A stretch of DNA of 64,000 bases from an uncultured Eubacterium sp. GTDB lineage: Bacteria > Bacillota > Clostridia > Lachnospirales > Lachnospiraceae. The notes below the pieces were generated by a model. The model was not told where the DNA came from, searched no databases, and saw nothing but the letters and a program-made list of their open reading frames with translations. Location: assembly GCA_910584645.1 (NCBI GenBank), contig CAJUAU010000011.1:1-64000 (forward strand), read 5' to 3'. The position numbers were made by a program, and so were the translations under genes. Shown piece after piece: positions 33,194-41,830 of this stretch (the first letter of the stretch is position 1; every line of letters starts with the position of its first letter).

Positions 33194-33291
33194 TTGTGAC
33201 ATGGGAAACCAGAGAGCCAAAGGCGGCATTACCCCTCTTATTCTTCGGAGGGTATAAAAGCCCTCCAGACGAAAGAAAGGAGGGCGATACA

Positions 33292-33384
33292 ATGATTACA
33301 TATCAGGATTTCTTTTTGTTCTGTACGTTCATTGTTGCCCTTATCAGTCTGCTTTATCAGATTTTTAAGGACAAAAGAAAATAG
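33292..33384 (+). CDS. Small holin-like toxin peptide (type I TA-like), copy 2
   Basis: 30-residue peptide MITYQDFFLFCTFIVALISL then LYQIFKDKRK. One membrane helix and a basic tail are the usual form of putative holin-like toxins. The start is the ATG after aaaggaggg, not the upstream ATG at 33184. The same arrangement as copy 1 is found: sense promoter, leader complementary to the 3' side, and a convergent antisense unit ending at the stop codon. This copy lies inside the integrated element, where it may stabilise it. Toxicity is inferred. Confidence 0.75.
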   Translation: MITYQDFFLFCTFIVALISLLYQIFKDKRK

Positions 33385-33478
33385 CCGCCAACTACTCGCA
33401 ATAGTTGACGGCTGTTACTTTATAACACGCTAATGTTATTGTGAGGGGTAGCCGCTTCTCTGGCTTTCCCTCTGTTTA
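33375..33478 (-). ncRNA. Candidate antisense RNA of holin-like peptide 2
   Basis: Minus strand promoter TTGAAT, 17 bp, TATATT (33484-33512), start near 33477. It ends at the stem agccgtcaacta/tagttggcggct (33383-33413) followed by attttctttt. About 100 nt, overlapping the toxin stop codon and 3' untranslated region. Confidence 0.6.
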
Positions 33479-33524
33479 ATCATAATATAGCATATCTCCC
33501 GGATAAATTCAAGAATAAATTCCG

Positions 33525-33875
33525 TTAATGCAAACCGTTAGGAAAGTAATAGACTGTTGCTCTCTGTGGCTCTATGGGCTTGAAATACTCGTCCGGGTTT
33601 TCTCCGGCTTCTATCAATTCCTGTCTGCATTGCTCTATCCTCTGTAAAAGTTCTTCCCGGCTCTCCCCGGTTATCGCCATCACATCATCTAAAGAGAAAT
33701 ACTCATGCTCATTAAATGCAGATGCAAGGCTCATTCTCAAACCGCTATAGATAGCTTCTAATGATAAATCATAGTTCTGTATGCCATCATCTATAATCGG
33801 TTCTAATTCTGCTCTGGTAACGCCGTATTTGCCATAATTCGTAAGCAAATTGTTTATAAGTGTGTCCTTATCCAT
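33525..33875 (-). CDS. Unknown element protein, 116 aa
   Basis: Not recognised. Acidic soluble protein with helical repeats (TNYGKYGVTRAELEPIIDDG, DDVMAITGESREELLQRIEQ). No signal peptide or membrane segment. It is the last of a minus-strand run of small genes downstream of the TerS-like gene, twelve bases after its neighbour, so probably part of the same late-type operon. Confidence 0.65.
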   Translation of the reverse strand: MDKDTLINNLLTNYGKYGVTRAELEPIIDDGIQNYDLSLEAIYSGLRMSLASAFNEHEYFSLDDVMAITGESREELLQRIEQCRQELIEAGENPDEYFKPIEPQRATVYYFPNGLH

Positions 33876-33886
33876 AACACGCCCCC

Positions 33887-34168
33887 CTATATCGCTATGC
33901 TTCGCCCATCAGCAGGAATAAAAACCTCTGGTGTCCGTCCGATCAGCTTTATAGTATGGCTTGTCTTGCTTGTCCGTACCACTTGCAAATCTACATACTG
34001 CCCTATTTCGTATTCTTCCGGCATTGATACCATTAACCGCCCCTGCTCGTCACTGTTCAGCCATAATTGAAAAATTAGGTGCTTATCTTCAATACCTAAA
34101 ATCCGATATGCTTTGATTCCGTTATTATTGCGTAAAGCCGCTGTTGTCTGAATATGTTTGTATTCCAT
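33887..34168 (-). CDS. Unknown element protein, 93 aa
   Basis: Not recognised. Predicted mostly beta (AYRILGIEDKHLIFQLWL, GQYVDLQVVRTSKTSHTIKL), perhaps a small barrel. Lies between two other small genes with short gaps in the TerS-to-resolvase stretch. Confidence 0.62.
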   Translation of the reverse strand: MEYKHIQTTAALRNNNGIKAYRILGIEDKHLIFQLWLNSDEQGRLMVSMPEEYEIGQYVDLQVVRTSKTSHTIKLIGRTPEVFIPADGRSIAI

Positions 34169-34174
34169 GATGTT

Positions 34175-34387
34175 TTATACCTCCTTTGCGGTCAGATTGC
34201 CGCCATACTGTAAATAATAAGATACTGGATCATTCGCCTTTAGCTGTTCCTTTTTCATGCGTTCCTGATAACTGTCGTAAAGTTCGGGGCAACGCCTGTG
34301 TAATTCTGCCAACTGCTGATAATGCTTTGTTTTGCCCCACGCTTGTTTGAATTGCTCAAAACTTCTGATTTTCTTTTCTGTGTCCAT
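34175..34387 (-). CDS. Unknown element protein, 70 aa
   Basis: Not recognised. Charged, helical small protein (FEQFKQAWGKTKHYQQLAEL) rich in Lys, Gln and Tyr. Ends seven bases before the next gene; the spacing supports expression as part of the operon. Confidence 0.58.
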   Translation of the reverse strand: MDTEKKIRSFEQFKQAWGKTKHYQQLAELHRRCPELYDSYQERMKKEQLKANDPVSYYLQYGGNLTAKEV

Positions 34388-34437
34388 TCTTTATACCTCA
34401 TTCTTTCTTTATGAAAAATTTAATAGTAACCTTAAAA

Positions 34438-34698
34438 TTACTTATCCGGCAGATATACAATCGGATAGCCTTTCACTTTCAATCCGTAAAATTGTTTTAA
34501 ATCGTCAGACATACGCCTTTTTTGTAACGCCATTTCGGGATAAATTCTTCTAAGCGTTGCACGCACTATGTATAAGTGAAGATTATATTTTTCACATACC
34601 ATAGTGCAAATTTCAGTTTCAAGAACATATCCCTGCTGCCTAACCACGCTTAAAACCTCATTTTGCAAGATTTCTTCAACATATGCTTTAAAACTCAT
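34438..34698 (-). CDS. Unknown element protein, about 86 aa, winged-helix-like
   Basis: Start set at the methionine of MSFKAYVEEIL after ggagggag; this overlaps the stop of the TerS-like gene, so translation is probably coupled. The middle part (VLETEICTMVCEKYNLHLYIVRATLRRIYPEM, quoted in pieces: TEICTMVCEKYN, IVRATLRRIYPEM) could form a winged helix. Function unknown. Confidence 0.58.
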   Translation of the reverse strand: MSFKAYVEEILQNEVLSVVRQQGYVLETEICTMVCEKYNLHLYIVRATLRRIYPEMALQKRRMSDDLKQFYGLKVKGYPIVYLPDK

Positions 34699-35392
34699 TT
34701 TCTCCCTCCCCATCATCTGACTTTATACCTAATTGTGGTAGCTTTTCCCTTTCTTTTTGCTCCAATAGTTCCGGCAGACTTGGTATATTATCTTTGTCTT
34801 TCAAGAATAGATTTGGTAATTCATCAGCAGACAAAACCCTTCTTTCTGGCTGTTCGACTGTTCCAAACTTAAATTCCTGCTCATTGCTCCAACGTGTATT
34901 TTCTTTGTTGTTCAGCCAAAAGATAGTTCCGGCATTATTTCGGTTATCGCCTAATTTTTGCTCGTAAAAATCTTCAATAAGAATATAGGCTTTTCTGATA
35001 AGGTCAAAATCCGCTGTAGCAATTTTTTGTCTGCCTTTGTTTTCTCCCTCTCTCTTGTAAATATTTCCCCTACGGTCAGAGCCTTTCACATAATCAACTA
35101 CCGTCTGCGGAGATACACCCAATGCCAACGCTAAACCGCTTTTTGTCGGATTCCGTTTCCACACATAATTAAATTCTTGCGTGTCTTCGTCCTCTGATAA
35201 TGTCAAGCAACTCTGAAAATATACAGATATTCTGTTTTTCACTTCCTCCCTTGTCAGCACTATATCATCACGCTCCTCTAAAATAGCTTGTATCTGCTCT
35301 GGGGAATAGGAAAGCCCTCCTGCTTTCTTGGCTTCTTCCCATGCCCGAACCATGTATTGACCTCTACCGTCTGTTTTTTCTTCATTTTTCAT
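34688..35392 (-). CDS. Terminase small subunit (TerS)-like protein
   Basis: 234 residues. The central part has the pattern of DNA-packaging small subunits of the gp3/TerS type: NPTKSGLALALGVSPQTVVD as the helix-turn-helix, DFDLIRKAYILIEDFYEQKL, then NNAGTIFWLNNKENTRWS. A matching large subunit is absent. In phage satellites a private TerS redirects helper-phage packaging to satellite DNA, and this placement fits that. Other explanations are a remnant prophage gene or a DNA-binding regulator. No tool could be run to confirm the family. Confidence 0.62.
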   Translation of the reverse strand: MKNEEKTDGRGQYMVRAWEEAKKAGGLSYSPEQIQAILEERDDIVLTREEVKNRISVYFQSCLTLSEDEDTQEFNYVWKRNPTKSGLALALGVSPQTVVDYVKGSDRRGNIYKREGENKGRQKIATADFDLIRKAYILIEDFYEQKLGDNRNNAGTIFWLNNKENTRWSNEQEFKFGTVEQPERRVLSADELPNLFLKDKDNIPSLPELLEQKEREKLPQLGIKSDDGEGENEF

Positions 35393-35443
35393 ATAAATCG
35401 GCTCCTTTTTTATAAATTGTGTATATGCGTGGTGCTTAGATTT

Positions 35444-35689
35444 TCACGCTCTTCTGCGGTTATAGTAAGCGTGTATCTTCTTATGGCACGAACCGCAAAG
35501 AGTACAAAGGTCTGTCAGCACATTCTCATTGCCTAATCTGGCATAAGTGATATGATGCACCTGTACGCTCCTAATCCTGCTTATCGGTCTGCCGCACATC
35601 ACGCAACCGCCATCTATGGCTATTCGCTCCTGTTTCTTGGCTTCCCATTCATCACTACGCATATAATCCTTATACTGCTGTGTCTGCAT
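35444..35689 (-). CDS. HNH endonuclease
   Basis: 81 residues with a complete HNH/zinc motif: CVMCGRPI, VQVHHITYARLGNENVLTDLC (in pieces: VHHITY, NENVLTDL), LCGSCHKKIH. Two CxxC pairs bind zinc. HNH proteins are commonly next to terminase genes and assist DNA packaging; here it lies directly upstream of the TerS-like gene on the same strand. Confidence 0.88.
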   Translation of the reverse strand: MQTQQYKDYMRSDEWEAKKQERIAIDGGCVMCGRPISRIRSVQVHHITYARLGNENVLTDLCTLCGSCHKKIHAYYNRRRA

Positions 35690-35891
35690 TTTTCATCATC
35701 TCCTTATAAATCCGTTCCAGTTCATCAATGACCGCCAATAATAACGCAATCGCAAATTTGTGGTTATCATACTTTTTTGCTATCTGTCCGCTTTCATCAA
35801 CTACCGCTTCCCAGTACGCATCATCTGTCTGCACCTTTGAATATTTCTTGTGGAAATTCCACACATCTTTATATAAATTCCAATAATCCAT
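35670..35891 (-). CDS. Unknown element protein, 73 aa
   Basis: Not recognised. Soluble, helical, with aromatic N-terminus (MDYWNLYKDVWNFHKKYSKV). Overlaps the HNH gene by 20 bp, so probably co-translated. It is the first gene of the small-gene run after the candidate origin. Confidence 0.62.
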   Translation of the reverse strand: MDYWNLYKDVWNFHKKYSKVQTDDAYWEAVVDESGQIAKKYDNHKFAIALLLAVIDELERIYKEMMKNADTAV

Positions 35892-35997
35892 AATGCACCT
35901 GCTTTCTAATATACCGTTACAAAAACCGTAAAATTACTTACATTCATTTTGCGCACTTCAATTCGCTAAAGTGCTTGAAACCGTTGATTTTACTGGA

Positions 35998-36081
35998 TTT
36001 GTGCAAAATGTGCATTTCATATGTGACATTCTAAAGTTAAACCTTATAGGGAATTTACATTTACTTTGCACAAATTGCACA
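35998..36081. other. Candidate replication origin with inverted iterons
   Basis: In the 204 bp gap after the primase gene, TGTGCAAAATGTGCA (36000-36014) and, on the other strand, TGTGCAATTTGTGCA (36067-36081) form the motif TGTGCAAwwTGTGCA in inverted orientation. The two copies are separated by a 52 bp AT-rich segment. This matches the arrangement of satellite origins, where iterons flank a melting region next to the rep/primase gene. Confidence 0.6.
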
Positions 36082-36095
36082 TTTCCAGTTTTTCT

Positions 36096-38399
36096 TTAGT
36101 CAAAAGGTAACGGCTCTTGCCCCTCGTACTCAATAAAATCTGTTTCCACCGTATAGCCCTTTACGATATTTTTAACGGTCTTGCCCTCCACCGTTCCGCT
36201 GTTCGCAAATAAGCCCTTAGTTTTAAGTTCTGCAAAGAAGTTTGACTTGTTTTCTACTCCGAAGCCGTTTTCCTCGCACCACTTTGAATAAACCTCGTAA
36301 ATATCTTTCGCCTTGCTGTTTTTATCCGTTTTCGTCAGACATTCATTGATAAAATTGCCTATCTTGTCGCTGTCCGTCCTGTAAGTGTCCGTAGCGGTCT
36401 GTACTGCTGCCGGGGGCTTCAATCCCTCTTTGCGGTATAGCCGCAATCCCTCGATGCACCAATTCAAGATGCCGGATAGTTCCCGTTTATTTCTCAATCG
36501 GTTCTTTAGGTCTTTGTCCTGCTCCTGCGGCTCAAAATGTCGGTCAAAACTAATAACATTTATTCTGCCGGAACTGAAAACCGTATCATCTGTAATCGTT
36601 GGCAGATAATTTGTATTTATCACAAGTTTAAACTTAGGGATAAAGCTAAATTCTCTCTGGTGTAAATGCCTTGCTGTAATGCTATCCCTGCCTAACAGTG
36701 ATTTTAATAAAGCTGTATCAAATAACATTCGCTTTGGCGGCTCACTGGCATTACAGAACCTACACCCTGCCAATCGTGCTATATCTCCGCTTGCTTGTCT
36801 GCTGTCAAGATTTTGCTTTACAGCCAAACTCTCCGGCTTCATTGTCAAAGCATAATCGCCCAACAAATGTATAAGTGTTTCGCAAAACGTAGATTTTCCG
36901 TTTCGTGTGGTACTTCCATAAAGGATAAAGCAAGTTTCTTGCTCTGTGTTCCCTGTCAATGAAAGCCCTGCTATCTTTTGGAGATACAATATTTTTTCCT
37001 TATCATTCTGCATGATTTCCATTAAAAATTTCTTCCATTCTCTGCAATCGGCAGCAGGATCATATTCAGCACTACATATCTTTGAAAGAAGCATATCGGG
37101 GCTATGGCTCAAAAATACAGGCTCATTCCCGGACAAATCCAGTGTACCGTTCTGCACATTCAAAAGATAATCGTTCACATCTAACTGCTCATTGCAAAAG
37201 AAGTACACGTCCTTGCTGTCCTGTAGCATATTATTTCGATTTCTAATATTGCACAATGTAGCCACTGCCTTTAGGTATTTACCCTCTGTATCAACATTTA
37301 CCGCATATCGGACAAGTGCATCTGATAAAACCTTTGCTGACGCTCTCGCACTCAAACCCTCAATATCATCAACCCACCGTTTACCGTCATACCGCATAAA
37401 ATCTTTTCGTGATGGGTTATATCTGTGCTTGTTCTTAAAAACATCTGCAAATAGCCGTCCAAAGCCTTTATCGCTTGTTTCATACCGCTCTGCGTGTAAA
37501 TCCTTTAATACCTGTTCTAAGTGGCTATCTTGCCGTTTCTGCGACTCTATAGGGGTACTGTGAACCGCCGCACACTTCCTCACGGTTTCCTTAACGGTAT
37601 TCTGCTCCTGCTCTAGCATCTGCTCAAACTCCTGCTTACTATGTCCTGCTGCAAAATAATCTGATACATCAGCTTTAGGCGTATCCGGCATGGGCACAAT
37701 GATTTTACTGCTCTTTGCAACCGCCTTAATGTCATTCTGGATAGTTTCAGCAACACGCTTTCCGGCTTCGTCATTGTCCGCAAGAATATAGACATCTGCT
37801 CCCTGCACCAATGTAGCAAAATCCGATTGCCAATCATTCACGCCGCCATAAGCAAAAGCTGTGTAACCCTGCTTTATCAGCGTATCAGCGTCTTTCTCGC
37901 CCTCTGGTATGAATATAGGCTTGCCCTCTGCAATCGCCTTATTTATGGCTTGTAGGCTTCCATATATAGCTTTATAACTCTTTCTTGGCGTATCTCTTGG
38001 CAATCCATATATAAAGCGTTCATTCTCCATTCTGCCATACAAGATTTTCTTGCCCTCACATCGAATTTTTGTAAAGGCATAAGCACCGTTAATAGAAACG
38101 TAATTGTAAACCGATTCAATCCGGCGTCGTTCTCTACCCTCTACATAGGCTCGCCAGTTCGGGCTTCTCGGCTCTGTATCATAAAATAAATCTCTCATCT
38201 GCATCCCCATTGCTTGCACAATATCCTCTTTACAACAACCGGCATGGTCATATATCAATGTACATTTCCTACCCATTGTCATTGTTAGAGAGGCATGTTT
38301 GTCATTATGGCATGGACAAAAGGCTTGTACTTTATTCCCATGTCTGGATTTAACCTTAACTCGTGATACATGGTCATTAAACTGTTCCTCCCTCGTCAT
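36096..38399 (-). CDS. Primase-helicase (Toprim + D5/SF3 helicase)
   Basis: About 767 residues. N-terminal zinc-binding domain (FCPCHNDKHASL, DHAGCC), Toprim primase core at about 160-225 (PIFIPEGEKDADTL, ILADNDEAGK), D5-N linker, and an SF3 helicase with Walker A GSTTRNGKST near residue 500. This is the replication protein of P4-type phages and satellites. The start ATG overlaps the previous stop (ATGA). The candidate iterons lie just past its 3' end. It should initiate replication of the excised element. Confidence 0.92.
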   Translation of the reverse strand: MTREEQFNDHVSRVKVKSRHGNKVQAFCPCHNDKHASLTMTMGRKCTLIYDHAGCCKEDIVQAMGMQMRDLFYDTEPRSPNWRAYVEGRERRRIESVYNYVSINGAYAFTKIRCEGKKILYGRMENERFIYGLPRDTPRKSYKAIYGSLQAINKAIAEGKPIFIPEGEKDADTLIKQGYTAFAYGGVNDWQSDFATLVQGADVYILADNDEAGKRVAETIQNDIKAVAKSSKIIVPMPDTPKADVSDYFAAGHSKQEFEQMLEQEQNTVKETVRKCAAVHSTPIESQKRQDSHLEQVLKDLHAERYETSDKGFGRLFADVFKNKHRYNPSRKDFMRYDGKRWVDDIEGLSARASAKVLSDALVRYAVNVDTEGKYLKAVATLCNIRNRNNMLQDSKDVYFFCNEQLDVNDYLLNVQNGTLDLSGNEPVFLSHSPDMLLSKICSAEYDPAADCREWKKFLMEIMQNDKEKILYLQKIAGLSLTGNTEQETCFILYGSTTRNGKSTFCETLIHLLGDYALTMKPESLAVKQNLDSRQASGDIARLAGCRFCNASEPPKRMLFDTALLKSLLGRDSITARHLHQREFSFIPKFKLVINTNYLPTITDDTVFSSGRINVISFDRHFEPQEQDKDLKNRLRNKRELSGILNWCIEGLRLYRKEGLKPPAAVQTATDTYRTDSDKIGNFINECLTKTDKNSKAKDIYEVYSKWCEENGFGVENKSNFFAELKTKGLFANSGTVEGKTVKNIVKGYTVETDFIEYEGQEPLPFD

Positions 38400-38590
38400 T
38401 TCTCCCACCGCCCCTCCAAAATCCCCCGGATATGCTCGGCTTGCTCGTCAAGGGCATCCATTTCTTTCTGTGTGCATCTGTAAAAATATTCATCATCACT
38501 GTGTTCTGTCTGCAAACGCTCATATATCTCACGCTTTTGCATTAACGCCTTTTGTTGCTTCCTCAATCGGTATCTTTTCAAAATATTCAC
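38396..38590 (-). CDS. Unknown element protein, 64 aa, coiled-coil
   Basis: Not recognised. Highly charged alpha-helical peptide (LRKQQKALMQKREIYERLQT) likely to form a coiled coil. Overlaps the primase start and the preceding gene by four bases each, so it is tightly coupled to replication genes. Confidence 0.6.
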   Translation of the reverse strand: MNILKRYRLRKQQKALMQKREIYERLQTEHSDDEYFYRCTQKEMDALDEQAEHIRGILEGRWEK

Positions 38591-38811
38591 TCTGATGTAC
38601 CCCCTTTGTAAAGGAAGCCCGTTTCCTCATAAAACTTCTTAGGATAAATCAGATAAGAATACTGTCGGCTCTTTGGTGTCCTATGATATGCACATCCCCA
38701 ATTTACAACCTCACTTTGTAGGAGTAATCGCACTGTTTGAGCATCTACCTTTAAGGCTTTAGCGGCAACAGCTACAGGAATGTTTGCACATTCAAAAATA
38801 GGTTCGCTCAT
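38587..38811 (-). CDS. Small DNA-binding protein, excisionase-like
   Basis: 74 residues with a MerR/Xis-like helix-turn-helix near the N-terminus (IPVAVAAKALKVDAQTVRLL) followed by a short beta wing (SRQYSYLIYPKKF). It could be an excisionase or replication activator. It is 13 bp behind the XRE gene and overlaps the next gene. Confidence 0.6.
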   Translation of the reverse strand: MSEPIFECANIPVAVAAKALKVDAQTVRLLLQSEVVNWGCAYHRTPKSRQYSYLIYPKKFYEETGFLYKGGTSE

Positions 38812-38823
38812 ATCATCACCGCC

Positions 38824-39000
38824 TTACTGCCCTGTTGCCAGTTCATCTGCAATCGCCTTGATTTGAGATTTCTTTTCTTCTGAAATTTCATACCGAAGCA
38901 TACGACTGAATGAACTATCAGCAATTCCCAAACGCTCTGCTACTCTCCACATGGGAACATTTCTTGATTTGATATATTCTTTTATTTCCTTATTACGCAT
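38824..39000 (-). CDS. XRE-family regulator (Cro/C1-like HTH)
   Basis: 58 residues, almost only a helix-turn-helix (VPMWRVAERLGIADSSFSRM). Start set at MRNKEIKEYIK after ggaggt. First gene of the replication operon and divergent from the integrase operon, the place where the repressor or Cro-type switch of a phage or satellite lies. The small size favours a Cro-like role. Confidence 0.75.
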   Translation of the reverse strand: MRNKEIKEYIKSRNVPMWRVAERLGIADSSFSRMLRYEISEEKKSQIKAIADELATGQ

Positions 39001-39032
39001 TTCGTTTACCTCCAATAATTTTTATGTTTTTG

Positions 39033-39120
39033 TTGACTTTATAATTCCACGTGGTATAATGTCTACATAAACATTAACAAAATTTTGAGACATAGTAAAT
39101 GAACACCTAATAATTTTGTT
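39033..39120 (+). promoter_or_regulatory. Divergent control region with integrase-operon promoter
   Basis: TTGACT, 16 bp, TATAAT (39033-39060) reads toward the DUF6076-like and integrase genes. Downstream, aacaaaattt and aattttgttt (about 39077-39120) form an inverted repeat that may be an operator for the XRE protein. Confidence 0.6.
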
Positions 39121-39158
39121 TTTGCTAAAAATTCAAAGTCCACATTTTGGAGGGTAAT

Positions 39159-40097
39159 ATGAAAAAACATTATGACATGTGGAATATTCCATGGTCGGAA
39201 GATATAGACGAAATAAACTTAGTTATTAAAGATGATTTTTATATAAATGAAATTGACAATGAAAGCATCTTCTATAAAGATATTGAATATGAAAAAGTCA
39301 ATATAGGTCAAATTATTCTTGAAATAGGAAATCTTTTATACATCGGAAAAGAGAAATTTTTTGCCCTATTTAAGAAATACAAAGTTTCTTATGATGTGCC
39401 AACATTAGAATTTGTTAAAGAATATTTTTTTGATTTAATAGATTTGGGATTTTGTCAACTTTTAGCCCATTCATTAGTTGATTATATTATTTTGAGTTTT
39501 GAAAAAGATGATACTTTCAAAAACGCATATATAGAAAACTCCACAAACATAGAGGAATGGATGGATTATCCTGTAAATAAAATGATTGTTTTTTTGTTTG
39601 GGCAGCTTAATCCCATTCACATTATGAGTAAAGAATATAAACCTTTTAATTCAATCTTTAAAACACATATTACAGAAATTGATAATGAATTATTATCCGT
39701 ATGTACGGAAGTAGATTTATGGTCATTGATAAATCTGGATGCGTTATATTCAAGGAAAAACAAAATCAAAGTCTTGCAATGCAAATACTGTAGAACATTT
39801 TTTATAAAAACGCATGGCAATAATACAGCACAATGCAAAAAGTGCGCTGATATTGAATATAGTCAAAAAAAAGATGTGTTTTATCAGCTATATAGAAAAA
39901 GCCAAAAAACAATGTTACAACGCTCTTATCGCCATCCAATTATAGAAAGTTGGCAATATCAAGAACGCTATACCACTCCATGGGAAAAGGATATAACAAG
40001 TGTGATTGATACTTTTAGAGAAAACAATGATTATTCTGGATTTGAAAAATATATAAGAAAATCCATGGATAAATATAAACCCAAAAGAAAGGACTGA
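39159..40097 (+). CDS. Zinc-ribbon protein upstream of integrase (DUF6076-like)
   Basis: 312 residues; start at ATG 39159 with ttggaggg upstream. The N-terminal two thirds are acidic and helical without recognised motifs. Near residue 205-230 there is a zinc ribbon (LQCKYCRTFFIKTH...CKKCADIEY), followed by a basic tail. Similar proteins are found next to integrases in clostridial elements and are called DUF6076, as far as I recall. It is five bases from the integrase gene, so a role in integration control is plausible but unproven. Confidence 0.65.
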   Translation: MKKHYDMWNIPWSEDIDEINLVIKDDFYINEIDNESIFYKDIEYEKVNIGQIILEIGNLLYIGKEKFFALFKKYKVSYDVPTLEFVKEYFFDLIDLGFCQLLAHSLVDYIILSFEKDDTFKNAYIENSTNIEEWMDYPVNKMIVFLFGQLNPIHIMSKEYKPFNSIFKTHITEIDNELLSVCTEVDLWSLINLDALYSRKNKIKVLQCKYCRTFFIKTHGNNTAQCKKCADIEYSQKKDVFYQLYRKSQKTMLQRSYRHPIIESWQYQERYTTPWEKDITSVIDTFRENNDYSGFEKYIRKSMDKYKPKRKD

Positions 40098-40102
40098 TAA
40101 AA

Positions 40103-41155
40103 ATGAAACTACCTAATGGCTTTGGCTCTGTCTACAAGCTATCTGGCAACCGCAGAAAGCCTTATAGAGCGATTGTGACGGAGCGTTGGCTGATAGACAC
40201 AGAAACAGGCAAATGGAAGCAGAAACGCAAAACCATAGGATATTATGAAAGCAAAAAAGAAGCCCTACAAGCATTGGCAGACTATAATAAATCTCCATAT
40301 GATGTAGATGCTTCTAAGGTCACATTTCAAGAAGTTTTTGAGCGTTGGAGTGAAGAACACTTCCCCACCGTATCAGAAAGCAATGCAAAAGGCTACCGGG
40401 CAGCTTATTTATTATGTGAGCCTATCGCAAATAAACGCATGGTAGATGTGAAACTGGATGATTTACAGTATATTGCCGATACCTCCGGCAAGAATACGCC
40501 TACCCTACGCAAATACAAGGTTCTTGTAGGCTCGATGTTCAAATATGCGGTTATCCATGACATAATACCGCCCGACATGAACAAAACACAATATATAGAC
40601 ATAAAGAAAGCAGGAAACCCCAACGCATACAACAGAGAGCCATTCAGTAAGGCAGAGATAGAAAAAGTTTGGAAATGGAAAGATACGAACGGTTACTTTA
40701 ACGTGATTTTAATGCTGATATATTCCGGCTGTAGAATATCTGAATTACTGGATTTAAAAAAAGAAAACGTTAATATAAAAGAGCGTTGGTTTGATGTGAC
40801 TGCTGCCAAAACAGAAGCAGGAATACGGAAAGTGCCAATTTCTGATAAAGTGCTACCGTTCTTTGAATATTGGTACAATCTGAATGATTGCGAATACCTT
40901 TTAAGTACACCAGAGGGCAAGCACTTTGAATACAGAAATTATTATGACAGCTACTGGAAACCGTTAATAGAACAGTTAGGAATGAGCCACCGCCCACACG
41001 ATACAAGGCATACTTGCATTTCATTACTTGCTGAAGCCGGGGTTGATGATAGGCTTGTCAAAAAAATTGTAGGTCACAAAGGGCAGGGGGTGACACAACA
41101 GGTATATACTCATTTTGAGATACAAGCCCTTTTAGAAGCCATAAACAAAATCTAA
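40103..41155 (+). CDS. int: Tyrosine site-specific integrase
   Basis: 350 residues. An N-terminal AP2-like arm-binding part, a SAM-like core-binding domain (about 73-165) and a catalytic domain with the full set Arg211 (GCRISELL), Lys236, His299, Arg302 (HDTRHT), His325 (VGHKG) and Tyr335 (QQVYTHF). Of the Tn916/phage type. It should recombine the attachment site at the end of rpsI. It lies 2.4 kb from attR rather than next to it, with cargo genes between. Confidence 0.95.
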   Translation: MKLPNGFGSVYKLSGNRRKPYRAIVTERWLIDTETGKWKQKRKTIGYYESKKEALQALADYNKSPYDVDASKVTFQEVFERWSEEHFPTVSESNAKGYRAAYLLCEPIANKRMVDVKLDDLQYIADTSGKNTPTLRKYKVLVGSMFKYAVIHDIIPPDMNKTQYIDIKKAGNPNAYNREPFSKAEIEKVWKWKDTNGYFNVILMLIYSGCRISELLDLKKENVNIKERWFDVTAAKTEAGIRKVPISDKVLPFFEYWYNLNDCEYLLSTPEGKHFEYRNYYDSYWKPLIEQLGMSHRPHDTRHTCISLLAEAGVDDRLVKKIVGHKGQGVTQQVYTHFEIQALLEAINKI

Positions 41156-41311
41156 GAAAGGAGTTGATGCAGATTGATTGTAGCAATTAAAAAGGCTCTA
41201 CAGTACCGCAAATACCATAGAGCCGCTACCCAGTAACCGCCTATCAAAACAATTAAAGGGAGTATGTTCATTGTAGCATACTTCCCAACCAAAAGAAAGG
41301 AAGATTTTACA

Positions 41312-41830
41312 ATGAAGAAAATTAAAAACATGAATTTTAAAGAAGCAAAAGAAGCCTTTTCCAAATGGGAAGCAAAGCACCCTCGGCTTGATGATTTTGA
41401 CATGGGCGGCTTGACGCTGACACAATGCGGAGAAATTACAAGGGCAGCAGACCGGGAAGCTATCGCTACAATGCTTTATGACCTTTTCAATTATGGATTT
41501 ATGGCTGGATATAAGCAAGCAGAATCCGAACAGAAAGCAAAGATTGATAAGCGTGTAAAAAACGATATGCACCGTAAACTTTTAGAAATGGTTTATTTTC
41601 TGCCTTTAGGTATTCATGCAAATTTTTTCTACACTTTTATGGTTCGCTATATCGGAAAAGAGGAATTAGAATATCTTTTTCCGAAGAAAATAGCTAAACC
41701 AGCACTTGAAATTATTGCAGCAGATGAAGCCGAAGAAGCAAAGGAAAAGACAGAGCATGAGGAACGCCAAAAAGTCATTGATGAAGCCTTGAAGCAGTAT
41801 GAACAGCAGAAAGGTGGTGTATCTGCATGA
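41312..41830 (+). CDS. Unknown element protein, 172 aa
   Basis: Start at the ATG following aaagaaagg; the open frame extends 16 codons further upstream without a ribosome site. Not recognised. Mostly helical and charged; LTQCGEITRAADREAIATML looks like a helical domain and the end is a Glu/Lys-rich coiled coil. First of three genes in the integrase-to-attR cargo position. Its stop overlaps the next small gene. Confidence 0.6.
   Translation: MKKIKNMNFKEAKEAFSKWEAKHPRLDDFDMGGLTLTQCGEITRAADREAIATMLYDLFNYGFMAGYKQAESEQKAKIDKRVKNDMHRKLLEMVYFLPLGIHANFFYTFMVRYIGKEELEYLFPKKIAKPALEIIAADEAEEAKEKTEHEERQKVIDEALKQYEQQKGGVSA

Noticed and set aside
33184..33291. Upstream ATG extending the second holin-like peptide to 66 aa
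   Set aside because: It has no ribosome site and lies at the -10 of the promoter, whereas ATG 33292 is preceded by aaaggaggg.
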